From: Pseudomonas sp.
GTDB taxonomy: Bacteria; Pseudomonadota; Gammaproteobacteria; Pseudomonadales; Pseudomonadaceae
Direction of reading: 5' to 3'
Assembly: GCF_030150285.1 (NCBI RefSeq)
Contig: NZ_JASLGE010000037.1
Coordinates: 1 to 64,000 of the forward strand
DNA length: 64,000 nt
Of the stretch, positions 33,286-42,351 are shown one piece after another. The position numbers and the translations under genes are program-made. Every line of letters starts with the position of its first letter. Within the stretch, counting starts at the first letter, position 1. Under the pieces are notes generated by a model, which had not been told where the DNA came from, made no database searches, and saw only the letters and a program-made list of their open reading frames with translations.

Positions 33286-35114
33286 TGGGTTTTCTCCGTA
33301 GGCTTAAGCCACCACGCACTAAGGCCCAATGTATAGGGAGGCGTAGTCACAAAGGCGAACCGGTTGCGGTACGCCAGGCGGTGATAATTCAGATACCAGT
33401 TAGGGATGGTGTAGTACTGCCACAGCAGCACCCTGTCCAGAGCACGTCCCGCGGCCAATTGCTCTTCGCGGGTTTGGGCGGCCAACAACCGCTCGAGCAG
33501 GTAATCGACCACCGGGTCCGCGACGCCTGCATAGTTTTTGCTGCCCTTGACGTTGGCCTGGCTGGAGTGAAAGTACTGCCATTGTTCAAGGCCGGGGCTC
33601 AGGGTCTGGTCGAGTGTCATAAGAATCATGTCGAAATCGAACTGATCCAGGCGTTGTTTGTATTGCGCTCGGTCCACTGTCCGTAAGCGGGCGTCGATTC
33701 CGATACTTTTAAGGTTTTCGACGTAGGGCTGTAAAATTCGCTCAAGGTTGGGATTGACCAGCAAGATCTCGAAACGTAAAGGTTCACCGTCATGATTGAG
33801 CAGGCGCTGGCCCGACAGTTTCCATCCCGCTTCGGCCAATAAGGCCAGAGCCCGGCGCAGGGTCTCGCGGGGAATATCGCGGCCTTCAGTCTGTGGCAGG
33901 TTAAAGGCCTGACTGAATAACTCGGGCCGTAATTGGCTGCGCCAAGGCGATAACATCAACCATTCGTGCCCTTGCGCAATGGCGCTGGCCGAAAATTCGC
34001 TGTTGGGGTAGTAACTGGTGGCCCGTTTATAGGCACCGTTGAACAGGGTGCGGTTGGCCCATTCGAAGTTGAACATGTACCCCATCGCCTCACGTACCTT
34101 TGCCTGCGAGAACGTATTGCGGCGGCTGTTCATGAACAGGCCCTGGGTTTGCGTCGGAATGTGGTGGGTGATTTCAGCTTTGATAACATCCCCGCGCCTT
34201 ACCGCAGGGAAGTTATAGCCATTGGCCCAGTTCTTGGCCTGGTGCTCGATATAGATGTCGAACTCACCGGCCTTGAAGGCTTCGAATGCAACATCGCTGT
34301 CGCGATAGAACTCGACATTCACGCGCTCGAAATTGTATTTCCCGCGATTGACCGGCAGGTGGGCTCCCCACCAGTCTTTCACGTGTTCGAAGACCAATTG
34401 CCTGCCGGGGGTGACGTGTGTGATGCGATAAGGGCCGCTGCCCAAGGGCGGTTCAAACGTGGTGGCTTTAAAATCGCGGGTTGCCCAGTAGTGTTGTGGC
34501 AGAACAGGCAGCTCGCCGAGCCGCAAAATCAGCAGCGGGTTGCCCGCTCGCTTGAAAACAAAACGTATACGCTTGGGCCCCAGAATATCCACGCGTTGAA
34601 TTTCTTGCAGATGGGTCCGGTATTGCGGATGCCCTTCCTTGAGCAACAGGTTGTAGGAAAAGGCAACGTCGTAGGCGGTTATCGATACGCCGTCGTGAAA
34701 ACGCGCTTCGGGTCGTAGGTTAAACACAACCCAACTGCGGTCTTCGTTGTACTCCACAGACTGCGCAATCAAGCCATAACTGGACGTGGGCTCATCACCG
34801 GAAGGCGCGTATTGGCCGGTGCCGGCCATCAGGGTTTCGTTGAGTTCGTTGACCCCGTACTGCAGGAAGTTGGCCGTTGAAACGGGGCTTGTACCCTTGA
34901 AGGTGTAAGGATTGAGCGTGTCGAAGGTGCCGAATGCCATGACGCGCAGGGTGCCGCCTTTCGGCGCGTCGGGGTTTACCCAATCAAAATGAGTAAAACT
35001 GGCTGGGTATTTAAGCGTCCCGAACTGTGCATAACCGTGGCTTTCGCTGAGGGTCGCGCTCGCGGGGAAGCTCAAGGCCAGGCTGATGAAAAACGGGAGG
35101 AGGGGACGCATCAA
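33282..35114 (-). CDS. Periplasmic peptide-binding protein, family 5, copy 2
   Basis: A 610-residue paralogue of the next gene. It opens with a signal peptide (PFFISLALSFPASA), then the matching motif DWVNPDAPKGGTLRVM. It is the first gene of the yej operon as seen here and overlaps copy 1 by 4 bp. The two are similar along their whole length but clearly diverged, suggesting different peptide preferences (inference). Confidence 0.92.
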   Translation of the reverse strand: MMRPLLPFFISLALSFPASATLSESHGYAQFGTLKYPASFTHFDWVNPDAPKGGTLRVMAFGTFDTLNPYTFKGTSPVSTANFLQYGVNELNETLMAGTGQYAPSGDEPTSSYGLIAQSVEYNEDRSWVVFNLRPEARFHDGVSITAYDVAFSYNLLLKEGHPQYRTHLQEIQRVDILGPKRIRFVFKRAGNPLLILRLGELPVLPQHYWATRDFKATTFEPPLGSGPYRITHVTPGRQLVFEHVKDWWGAHLPVNRGKYNFERVNVEFYRDSDVAFEAFKAGEFDIYIEHQAKNWANGYNFPAVRRGDVIKAEITHHIPTQTQGLFMNSRRNTFSQAKVREAMGYMFNFEWANRTLFNGAYKRATSYYPNSEFSASAIAQGHEWLMLSPWRSQLRPELFSQAFNLPQTEGRDIPRETLRRALALLAEAGWKLSGQRLLNHDGEPLRFEILLVNPNLERILQPYVENLKSIGIDARLRTVDRAQYKQRLDQFDFDMILMTLDQTLSPGLEQWQYFHSSQANVKGSKNYAGVADPVVDYLLERLLAAQTREEQLAAGRALDRVLLWQYYTIPNWYLNYHRLAYRNRFAFVTTPPYTLGLSAWWLKPTEKTQ

Positions 35115-35257
35115 GTCAGAGATCCGATCCAGGCATTGGGCTTAAGGTTTCCGTACAGTAACAGCTTGTATCTGTAGGAAAAAGGCCACGTCTGAAAGCG
35201 CCTCTAGCAAGCTGCGTCCTAAGGATTTGTAGGAGGTTGGCGGCCCGAGCTGAATGC

Positions 35258-36658
35258 TTAGTGGGGTTTGTAAACCGTGAGTACCTGCCCAGGTTTCAGG
35301 GCGCGGGCGCTGTTTGGGTTCCAGCGTTTAAGGTGTTGCATCTCAACATTGAAGCGCTTGGCAACAATGTACAGCGAGTCACCTTTTTTTACTGTGTAGG
35401 TAGTGGTTTTTTTGGTGACAGGTTTACGCGTGTCCTGCATGACCAGTGTCTGCCCGGCCTTCAGGTTATTGCCGCTGAGCTTGTTCCAACGCTGCAGGTC
35501 TTGGACATTGACCTTATTGGCTTTGGCGATCAGCGTCAGGTTGTCACCTTTCTTTACACGGTACTGGCGGTTTAGCCGCTGAGGCGCTGCGCTCGCGACA
35601 TTGTCGAACACGGCTTTTTTAGGACGCAAGCTCACCAGTTGTTCGGGCCTGAGGTTCGACAAGCTGGCGGTCAGTAACTGCGCCTTGGCTGTTGGAACCA
35701 ACAGGTGTTGGGGCCCGTCCATGGTCGCGCGTTGTTTATAGGCCGGATTCAACTGAAACATTTCGTCTTCGTCGATTTCAACCAGGGCCGCCACGCGTGA
35801 CAGGTCCATGGACTGTTTGATTTCGACCATTTCGAAGTAGGGTTCGTTGGCAATCGGGTTCAGGTTGATCCCGTAGGCTTCAGGTGCCAATACGACCTGC
35901 GACAGGGCCAGCAATTTTGGCACATAGTCTTTGGTTTCCTGCGGCAAAGGCAGGTTCCAGTAGTCGGTTGGCAGCCCGAGTTTTTCATTGCGTTCGATTG
36001 CCCGGCTGACGGTGCCTTCCCCGGCGTTGTAAGCGGCCAGGGCCAGCAGCCAGTCGCCGTTGAACATGTCGTGCAGGCGATTCAGGTAGTTCAAGGCGGC
36101 GAGGGTTGAAGCCGTAATGTCACGGCGCCCGTCATAAGCCCGGGTTTGGCGCAGGTTGAAATAGCGGCCTGTTGACGGAATAAACTGCCAGAGCCCGACT
36201 GCATTGGCGTGGGAATACGCCATCGGGTTGTAAGCGCTTTCAATGGCTGGCAAGAGTGCCAGTTCCAGTGGCATGTTGCGTTCTTCAAGGCGCTCGACGA
36301 TGTAGTGGATATACAGGCTTCCGCGCTCGCCGGCATTCTCGAGAAATGACGGGTTGCTGGCAAACCACAAGCGCTGCTGTTCAATGCGCGGGTTTACGTT
36401 TTGCCCATCCTGTAGCTGAAAGCCTTGGCGCATCCGTTCCCATACGTCCTGCGGCGGTAGGGGGTCGGTTTTTTCACTGAGCCAGATCGGCTGTTGCGGG
36501 ATCCGTTTGGCCACCTTCAGGGTGGGTCTTTCGGTGGTTTGCGCTGAATGATCGATGCTCTGGCAGCCCGCCAGAACGGCGGACAACGCCAGCGCGATGG
36601 CTTTGGCCATACGCGTCAATGCGTCTGAATGAATGGCGTTACGTATGGATGACGACAT
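35258..36658 (-). CDS. mltD: Membrane-bound lytic murein transglycosylase D
   Basis: A 466-residue outer-membrane lipoprotein cleaving peptidoglycan glycan strands. The lipobox is AVLAGC, the transglycosylase domain has the catalytic Glu in LPAIESAYNP followed by GLWQFIPSTGRYF, and two LysM motifs close the protein (RVKKGDNLTLIAKANKV and TVKKGDSLYIVAKRFNV). The start is uncertain: ATG 36658 (MSSSIRNAIHS) is preferred, but ATG 36610, directly before the hydrophobic signal, is possible. The TTG at 36682 is unlikely. Confidence 0.92.
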   Translation of the reverse strand: MSSSIRNAIHSDALTRMAKAIALALSAVLAGCQSIDHSAQTTERPTLKVAKRIPQQPIWLSEKTDPLPPQDVWERMRQGFQLQDGQNVNPRIEQQRLWFASNPSFLENAGERGSLYIHYIVERLEERNMPLELALLPAIESAYNPMAYSHANAVGLWQFIPSTGRYFNLRQTRAYDGRRDITASTLAALNYLNRLHDMFNGDWLLALAAYNAGEGTVSRAIERNEKLGLPTDYWNLPLPQETKDYVPKLLALSQVVLAPEAYGINLNPIANEPYFEMVEIKQSMDLSRVAALVEIDEDEMFQLNPAYKQRATMDGPQHLLVPTAKAQLLTASLSNLRPEQLVSLRPKKAVFDNVASAAPQRLNRQYRVKKGDNLTLIAKANKVNVQDLQRWNKLSGNNLKAGQTLVMQDTRKPVTKKTTTYTVKKGDSLYIVAKRFNVEMQHLKRWNPNSARALKPGQVLTVYKPH

Positions 36659-36757
36659 TGGCTGGAAGAGCGTTCCGGGCAAAAATGTCGGGGGATTCTA
36701 GAAAGCAGGTTAGATGCGGTCAACTGTTGCGCCGTTTTGTGCTGACCGCATTTGTGT

Positions 36758-37537
36758 TTAGAACGCATCTTTCCATCGGCGCAGACTGGCAAAGACCGCG
36801 CTGGGCGAGTCATGAGTGCACTTGCTCCACTCGTCCGCTTTTTCTTTAACGGATGTTTCATTGACCCGCAGGAAAGGGTTTGTGCGCAATTCCAGGCCGA
36901 TGGTTGACGGCAGGCTGATCTGCCCAGCGGCGCGCCATTGCGTGACCTGTTTCTGGCGCTCAGCCACCTCGGCGTTGCCGGGCTCAACCGCGCAGGCAAA
37001 ACGCAAGTTGCTCAAGGTGTATTCGTGAGTGCAGTAAACCAGCGTTGAGGCAGGTAACGCCGCCAGTCGGCTTAACGACTGATGCATTTGCTCGGGGGTG
37101 CCCTCGAACAGTCGGCCACAGCCGGCAGCAAACAGGGTGTCGCCGCAAAACAGCAGCGGGGTTGTCGCGTCAGGGTGAAAGTAGGCGATGTGCCCCAGGG
37201 TGTGGCCTGGAACGAGCAGTACCTCGAAGGTCAAGCCCAGTACCTGGATACGGTCATTGTCATTCAGTGCCACTTGTCGTGCCGGGATGCTCTCCAGCGC
37301 CGGACCCCAGACTTTCGCGTTAGTGTGTGCGTGAAGCTGTTGAACGCCTCCCACGTGATCAGCGTGGTGGTGGGTAATCAGAATATCGCTCAGTACCCAG
37401 CCCGGGTGTTGGGCCAGCCAGTTCAAGACAGGCTGGGCGTCACCTGGGTCGACGACGGCGCAACGTTTTTGGGCCGGGTCTTGTAATAGCCAGATGTAGT
37501 TGTCATTGAAAGCAGGCAAGGCTTCGATCTGTAGCAT
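36758..37537 (-). CDS. gloB: Hydroxyacylglutathione hydrolase (glyoxalase II)
   Basis: A 259-residue metallo-beta-lactamase-fold enzyme hydrolysing S-lactoylglutathione to lactate and glutathione, completing methylglyoxal detoxification. The binuclear metal motif is ITHHHADHVGG, with later ligands in VPGHTLGH and FCGDTLFAAGCGRL. ATG 37537 (MLQIEALPAFNDNY) matches the family. It is divergent from the methyltransferase gene across a 73-nt gap. Confidence 0.96.
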   Translation of the reverse strand: MLQIEALPAFNDNYIWLLQDPAQKRCAVVDPGDAQPVLNWLAQHPGWVLSDILITHHHADHVGGVQQLHAHTNAKVWGPALESIPARQVALNDNDRIQVLGLTFEVLLVPGHTLGHIAYFHPDATTPLLFCGDTLFAAGCGRLFEGTPEQMHQSLSRLAALPASTLVYCTHEYTLSNLRFACAVEPGNAEVAERQKQVTQWRAAGQISLPSTIGLELRTNPFLRVNETSVKEKADEWSKCTHDSPSAVFASLRRWKDAF

Positions 37538-37610
37538 TGTGCAATTCCCAAGTGCGAAACAATGGCGCATCTTAGGCGGTGTGATGGGTAGATGGCGAGT
37601 TGGAGGAACA

Positions 37611-38369
37611 ATGACCGATAAAGCATTGGGCCAGGCGGATCCTGAGTGGGTGGCACTGATCCGTTCGGCACGCGAATGGTTGTCCGGCCCTCTGGGGCAG
37701 TTGCTGCTGGAAGAAGAGCAGCGAGTATTGGAGGACGAACTGGGTCGTTATTTCGGCGGCTATCTGGTGCATTATGGGCCCGCTGCCGATTCACCGCCCA
37801 AGGCTGCGCAGGTGCAGCGTAACGTACGCCTTGGCGCGCCTCTGCCAGGGGTTGAAATCATTTGCGAAGAGCAGGCCTGGCCGCTGTGTGAGCATGCTGC
37901 CGATGTGGTGGTGTTACAGCATGGCCTGGATTTTTGCCTCTCGCCCCATGGCTTGTTGCGCGAAGCAGCCAGCAGCGTGCGCCCTGGCGGGCATTTGTTG
38001 ATTGTAGGCATCAACCCGTGGAGCAGTTGGGGATTGCGGCATGTTTTTGCCAAGGACGCGTTGAAAAAAGCGCGCTGCATCTCACCTTCGCGCGTCGCGG
38101 ATTGGCTGAGCCTGCTGGGCTTTGCGCTGGAGAAACGCTGCTTCGGGTGCTATCGTCCGCCGCTGGCTTCCAAGGCCTGGCAGCATCGGTTGTCCGGCTT
38201 GGAGCGCAAAGCCAGCAATTGGCAATTGGCCGGTGGTGGCTTCTATGTGCTGGTCGCGCGAAAAATGGTGGTGGGCTTGCGTCCTGTCAAGCCATTACGG
38301 CGCGAGCCGATGGGTAAGCTGATTCCCTTGCAGATGGCCAAGGTCAACCGCCGTCACACAGAGCCTTGA
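37611..38369 (+). CDS. Class I SAM-dependent methyltransferase
   Basis: A 252-residue protein of the Methyltransf_11 type. The central part contains DVVVLQHGLDFCLSPHGLLR and PGGHLLIVGINPWSSWGLRH, the post-I and motif III regions of the fold. Motif I is weak. The substrate is unknown. It sits between gloB and rnhA, a stable Pseudomonas arrangement. ATG 37611 follows a clear GGAGGA. Confidence 0.82.
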   Translation: MTDKALGQADPEWVALIRSAREWLSGPLGQLLLEEEQRVLEDELGRYFGGYLVHYGPAADSPPKAAQVQRNVRLGAPLPGVEIICEEQAWPLCEHAADVVVLQHGLDFCLSPHGLLREAASSVRPGGHLLIVGINPWSSWGLRHVFAKDALKKARCISPSRVADWLSLLGFALEKRCFGCYRPPLASKAWQHRLSGLERKASNWQLAGGGFYVLVARKMVVGLRPVKPLRREPMGKLIPLQMAKVNRRHTEP

Positions 38370-38455
38370 TTTTTTAGCGGGCCGGGCCTGCCCGGCCTTG
38401 GGTGCTGTCGATCCTTGATTGACGGGCCACAGCAGTCTTTTCTGGATAGTTTGTA

Positions 38456-38908
38456 ATGAGCGATAGCGTTGAAATGTTCACCGATGGTGCCTGCAAGGGT
38501 AACCCTGGCCCGGGTGGCTGGGGAGCTTTGCTGGTCTGCAAGGGCGTCGAAAAAGAGCTCTGGGGCGGCGAACCCGATACCACCAATAACCGCATGGAGT
38601 TGATGGCGGCCATCCGCGGCCTTGAAGAGCTCAAGCGCCCATGCGAAGTCCTGTTGGTGACGGACTCACAGTACGTGATGAAAGGCATCACCGAGTGGAT
38701 GGTCAACTGGAAGAAGCGTGGCTGGAAAACGGCTGCCAAAGAGCCTGTAAAAAACGCCGATCTTTGGATGCTCCTGGATGAACAGGTCAACCGGCACACC
38801 GTCAAGTGGCAATGGGTACGTGGGCATGTTGGCCACTATGGCAACGAGCGCGCCGATCAGCTAGCCAATCGCGGGGTGGACGAGATGCGGGGCATCAAGC
38901 ATGCGTAG
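38456..38908 (+). CDS. rnhA: Ribonuclease HI
   Basis: A 150-residue nuclease degrading RNA in RNA-DNA hybrids. All four acidic catalytic residues are present: Asp in FTDGACKGNPG, Glu in NNRMELMAA, Asp in VTDSQYV and Asp in GNERADQLA. The last 8 bp overlap dnaQ on the same strand, so the two are cotranscribed here (they are divergent in E. coli). Confidence 0.97.
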   Translation: MSDSVEMFTDGACKGNPGPGGWGALLVCKGVEKELWGGEPDTTNNRMELMAAIRGLEELKRPCEVLLVTDSQYVMKGITEWMVNWKKRGWKTAAKEPVKNADLWMLLDEQVNRHTVKWQWVRGHVGHYGNERADQLANRGVDEMRGIKHA

Positions 38909-39647
38909 TGTTGTACTGGATACTGAAACCACCGGTATGCCGGTCACCGATGGCCACCGGGTTATCGAGATCGGTTGCGTCGAGTTGATGGGCCGCCGTC
39001 TGACGGGCCGGCATTTTCACGTGTACCTGCAACCTGACCGCGAAAGCGATGAGGGTGCCATTGGTGTTCACGGTATTACCAATGAATTCCTGGTGGGCAA
39101 GCCGCGCTTTGGTGAGGTGGCCGACGAGTTTTTCGAGTTCATCAAGGGTGCCCAGCTCATTATTCACAACGCGGCGTTTGACGTCGGCTTTCTGAATAAC
39201 GAATTTGCCTTGATCGGCCAGACGGATCGAGCGGATCTCACTCAGCACTGCACGATCCTCGACACCTTGCTGATGGCGCGGGCCCGCCACCCCGGCCAGC
39301 GCAACAGCCTGGATGCCCTGTGCAAACGCTATGGTGTCGACAACTCGGGCCGTGAACTGCACGGTGCCTTGCTCGACTCCGAGATTCTGGCCGATGTGTA
39401 CCTGACCATGACCGGCGGCCAGACCAGCCTGTCACTGGCCGGCAATGCTTCCGATGGCAATGGTTCGGGGGAGGGGTCGGGTAACCAGGCCACTGAAATT
39501 CGCCGTTTGCCAGCTGATCGTCCATTGGGTCGGGTTATTCGTGCAAGTGACAGCGACCTTGCCGCGCATGCTGCGCGCCTTGAGGCCATTGCCAAATCGG
39601 CAGGTGCTCCGGCGCTTTGGACGCAACTCTTCGACGCCAAAGGGTAA
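38901..39647 (+). CDS. dnaQ: DNA polymerase III epsilon subunit (proofreading exonuclease)
   Basis: A 248-residue DEDDh 3'-5' exonuclease of the replicative polymerase. Exo I is VLDTETTGM, Exo II is IHNAAFDVGF and Exo III is HGALLDSEILADVY. The C-terminal ~60 residues are the alpha-subunit-binding tail. ATG 38901 lies inside the end of rnhA. Confidence 0.96.
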   Translation: MRSVVLDTETTGMPVTDGHRVIEIGCVELMGRRLTGRHFHVYLQPDRESDEGAIGVHGITNEFLVGKPRFGEVADEFFEFIKGAQLIIHNAAFDVGFLNNEFALIGQTDRADLTQHCTILDTLLMARARHPGQRNSLDALCKRYGVDNSGRELHGALLDSEILADVYLTMTGGQTSLSLAGNASDGNGSGEGSGNQATEIRRLPADRPLGRVIRASDSDLAAHAARLEAIAKSAGAPALWTQLFDAKG

Positions 39648-39711
39648 GCATTGCCGCAGGCTTCGAGTGAGGCGCTGGTTGTCTGTCCAAAACAAGAAAA
39701 AAGGACTTTTC

Positions 39712-40287
39712 ATGCGTTTAGTCATGACCCCCAATGATCCGACTGTCTCGGTTCGTTTGGCCGACGAAGGCTTCCCCCCTTATGTGTGGGGTAACGACTT
39801 CAGCTTTGAAGTGACCGCCTATGCCCGTGCTGATCGGTACAAAAAGGTCGAGCATTGGCCGTTGGATTTGATCACGCCTTATCGCAAGTGTTACGGCATT
39901 GACCCGGATGAATTTGCCAATTATCGCGGTGCAGCCGATAGCGCGATTTTTATGGCGTACCTGGATCATCAGCCGGTCGGTCACGTGGTGGTCAGTGTTC
40001 ACTGGAATGGATATGCCCATGTCGATGAGCTGGCCGTCGTGGCCGCTGCGCGTCGCCATGGCGTGGCCAAGGCGTTGCTCGATGTGGTCAAGTTCTGGAG
40101 CCACAAGAAAAACTTGCCGGGTGTCATGCTCGAGACTCAAAACAATAACCTCGGCGCATGCCGTTTGTATGAGTCCTGCGGGTACCAAGTGGGTGGCATC
40201 GATCATTTGCGCTATCGCGGTATTGATCCGCAAACCAATGAGGTGGCGATATTCTGGTACCTGTTATTCGAGAAACGCTGCCAGTGA
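39712..40287 (+). CDS. GNAT family N-acetyltransferase
   Basis: A 191-residue acetyltransferase. The acetyl-CoA-binding region is HVDELAVVAAARRHGVAKALL (V-x-x-x-x-R-x-x-G-x-A, motif A), and NNNLGACRLYESCGYQVGG is motif B. The substrate is unknown. ATG 39712 follows AAAAAAGGA. The longer open frame back to 39445 lies antisense-free inside dnaQ and is not used. It lies 64 nt after dnaQ. Confidence 0.87.
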   Translation: MRLVMTPNDPTVSVRLADEGFPPYVWGNDFSFEVTAYARADRYKKVEHWPLDLITPYRKCYGIDPDEFANYRGAADSAIFMAYLDHQPVGHVVVSVHWNGYAHVDELAVVAAARRHGVAKALLDVVKFWSHKKNLPGVMLETQNNNLGACRLYESCGYQVGGIDHLRYRGIDPQTNEVAIFWYLLFEKRCQ

Positions 40288-40291
40288 GTGG

Positions 40292-41203
40292 CTACAGCGT
40301 CACCACACCTTGATCGGCCAACAAGGTTTGCGCCTTTTGGCGCACGAGCTCGAGCAGTGACTCAAGCGCCGGTTCAGGTTCTGCGCCTTTTGGCAGCCAC
40401 GCATACAGCGTGACGGTAATGGCGGGGGAGAGCGGGCAGGAATCGAGCCCGCTGGCTTTGGCTCCCACCGCCGTGAATGGATCGACCAGCGCCAGGCCTT
40501 CGCCTGCTTCTACCAGGCTGCGCATCATCTGATAATTCTGAACCTGGATGTGCACCACCGGCTCTGGCTGCAAGGCATGCAGTACGCTGTGCAGGTGACG
40601 GCTTAAAGGGTCGTGCTGCTGCAAGCCAATCATGGGCTGGCCCGCCAGGTCAGGTGCCGCAATGTACTTTTGTTTGGCCGATAGCCAGCCGTGGGGTGCC
40701 AGCAATTGCACTTTGCCTTGAACCAGCGTTATGCAGTCGATGCCGGCTTGCCCCGAAGGCTGCAGGGTGAAGCCCACATCACATTCGCCCATTAATACAC
40801 GGCGCTCAATTTCAGCGCACGGCTGGGTAGTCAGTGTGGTGGGGGTATCGGAGAAGCGCCGTCTAAGGGCGGCCATGCAAGGTGGCAGCAACGGCTGAGC
40901 CAGCGTCTCGCTACAGGCCACGCGCAAGGCGGGTTTTTGGTGCTGGCGCAAGTCATTGCTTAGCCGGTGCAGGGGGTCAAGGTCAAGGTAAAGCTGATTG
41001 ATGAGTGGCTGTAACAGCAGCGTTTCGCGAGCGGGTTGCAGTTGCCCGCGAACCGTGAAAAACAACATGAAACCCAGCGCTTGCTCGGCTTCATGCAGCA
41101 TGGGCCCCAACGTATCTTCCGGCAATTTCAGTCGCTCGGCCGCCTGCTTGAGGTTGCCTGTTTGCAAAATGGCCTGAATCAGTTCGATATGACGTAAGCG
41201 CAT
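40292..41203 (-). CDS. LysR family transcriptional regulator
   Basis: A 303-residue regulator. The N-terminal helix-turn-helix is TGNLKQAAERLKLPEDTLGP and the effector domain starts near residue 90 with LRVACSETLAQPLLP. The wHTH is less typical than in most LysR proteins (LFFTVRG replaces the usual LFxRxxR). ATG 41203 (MRLRHIELIQ) is preferred over 41212. It is convergent with the acetyltransferase, 4 nt away. No obvious target is nearby. Confidence 0.85.
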   Translation of the reverse strand: MRLRHIELIQAILQTGNLKQAAERLKLPEDTLGPMLHEAEQALGFMLFFTVRGQLQPARETLLLQPLINQLYLDLDPLHRLSNDLRQHQKPALRVACSETLAQPLLPPCMAALRRRFSDTPTTLTTQPCAEIERRVLMGECDVGFTLQPSGQAGIDCITLVQGKVQLLAPHGWLSAKQKYIAAPDLAGQPMIGLQQHDPLSRHLHSVLHALQPEPVVHIQVQNYQMMRSLVEAGEGLALVDPFTAVGAKASGLDSCPLSPAITVTLYAWLPKGAEPEPALESLLELVRQKAQTLLADQGVVTL

Positions 41204-41297
41204 GCATGACATCCATGTCCAGCGGATAAGCGTTCAGTGACGTGAAGCCTGATCTCGCCTGGTGCTGTGCCTGTTAGCGTAAGCAGAGAGGCGCGGG

Positions 41298-41528
41298 TCA
41301 GGCCGGTGTCGGCGTCGCGGTGGCAGGGTCGCGAACCAGCTTGGTGCCCGACTGGGTCAGCTCAAACTCCGAATCACTGATTTTTGTCACGCGATCACCA
41401 ATAGCCAACTTATACGTGAACAGTGGCTGATCACCTGTGTCGGCAGTGGAATTCTGAAACTCATGCACAGAATAAACGCGGCCTTCCGCATCTCTTGCAT
41501 GAAATTGACCAACGAGAACTGCAGCCAT
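41298..41528 (-). CDS. Small hypothetical protein
   Basis: A 76-residue acidic protein not recognised. It begins MAAVLVGQFHARDAEGRVYSV and has alternating hydrophobic and charged segments suggesting a small beta-rich fold (GDRVTKISDSEFELTQSGTKLVR). There is no signal peptide, membrane segment or cysteine. The start is supported by GAGGTT about 8 nt upstream. It stands alone between a LysR gene and the FMN reductase. Confidence 0.7.
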   Translation of the reverse strand: MAAVLVGQFHARDAEGRVYSVHEFQNSTADTGDQPLFTYKLAIGDRVTKISDSEFELTQSGTKLVRDPATATPTPA

Positions 41529-41723
41529 TTATAGAGAACCTCTGGAGATAAACACCCATTTTCGGCTCTGTAGACCGTTGTTCATTAGGGGAAGTTTAGC
41601 GATGTGGGAAAAATAGTAGGGCTACTTTACAGGCTTGTAGGCCGATAGGGTGAGCCAGGGTGTAAGAAAGGCTTCCGATCATCTATAACTATTCTTCCTA
41701 CAGCCACCGATTCGGGGTATTTC

Positions 41724-42284
41724 ATGAGCAAGGTCTTTAACGTAGCAGTGCTGGTGGGCAGCTTAAGAAAGGATTCACTGAACCGCAAAGTGGCCCTGGC
41801 GCTGGCTGAACTCGCTCCAGCGAATCTGAAACTGAACATCGTTGAGATCGGTGATCTGGCGTTGTACAACGAAGACATCGATGTGACACCGCCGCCAGCG
41901 CCCTACACGGCGTTTCGCGATCAGGTGCGCGCCGCCGATGCGGTGTTGTTCGTCACCCCTGAATACAACCGTTCAGTGCCGGCTGCGCTGAAAAACGCCA
42001 TTGATGTGGGGTCGCGGCCTTACGGCCAGAGTGCGTTCAATGCCAAGCCGGGCGCGGTGATCAGTGTGTCGCCGGGTGCCATTGGCGGGTTTGGGGCCAA
42101 CCACCACTTGCGCCAGTCGCTGGTCTTCCTGAATGTACCTTGCCTGCAGCAGCCCGAGGCGTATCTGGGGGGCGCGGGGGATGCGTTCGATGCATCGGGC
42201 AAGTTGTCTGAAAAGACACGGCCGTTCTTGCAGAAATTTATCGACGAATTTGCCAAGTGGGTGGAGCAGCACCACAAGGCTTGA
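41724..42284 (+). CDS. NADPH-dependent FMN reductase (ChrR/azoreductase-like)
   Basis: A 186-residue flavodoxin-fold oxidoreductase. The FMN phosphate loop is VGSLRKDSLNRKV near the N-terminus, and the second FMN motif is TPEYNRSVPAALKNAID. Relatives reduce quinones, chromate or azo compounds and protect against oxidative stress. The exact substrate is not determined. It is a single gene followed by a terminator. Confidence 0.9.
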   Translation: MSKVFNVAVLVGSLRKDSLNRKVALALAELAPANLKLNIVEIGDLALYNEDIDVTPPPAPYTAFRDQVRAADAVLFVTPEYNRSVPAALKNAIDVGSRPYGQSAFNAKPGAVISVSPGAIGGFGANHHLRQSLVFLNVPCLQQPEAYLGGAGDAFDASGKLSEKTRPFLQKFIDEFAKWVEQHHKA

Positions 42285-42311
42285 GGCCGGGGCCTGAAAC
42301 CGTATCCTGAC

Positions 42312-42347
42312 AAACGCGGCAGATCCAAGCAGGGGCTGCCGCGTTTT
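42312..42347. terminator. Terminator between the FMN reductase and phnX
   Basis: AAACGCGGCAG pairs with CTGCCGCGTTT around a 13-nt loop and continues into T5. It lies between convergent genes. Confidence 0.82.
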
Positions 42348-42351
42348 TGGT

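Noticed and set aside
38380..38397. GGCCGGGC/GCCCGGCC palindrome after the methyltransferase gene as a terminator
   Set aside because: Only two bases separate the arms and no T run follows, so termination is doubtful.
39445..39711. Upstream extension of the acetyltransferase frame
   Set aside because: It lies inside dnaQ in another frame. The ATG at 39712 has a clear ribosome binding site and the domain begins there.
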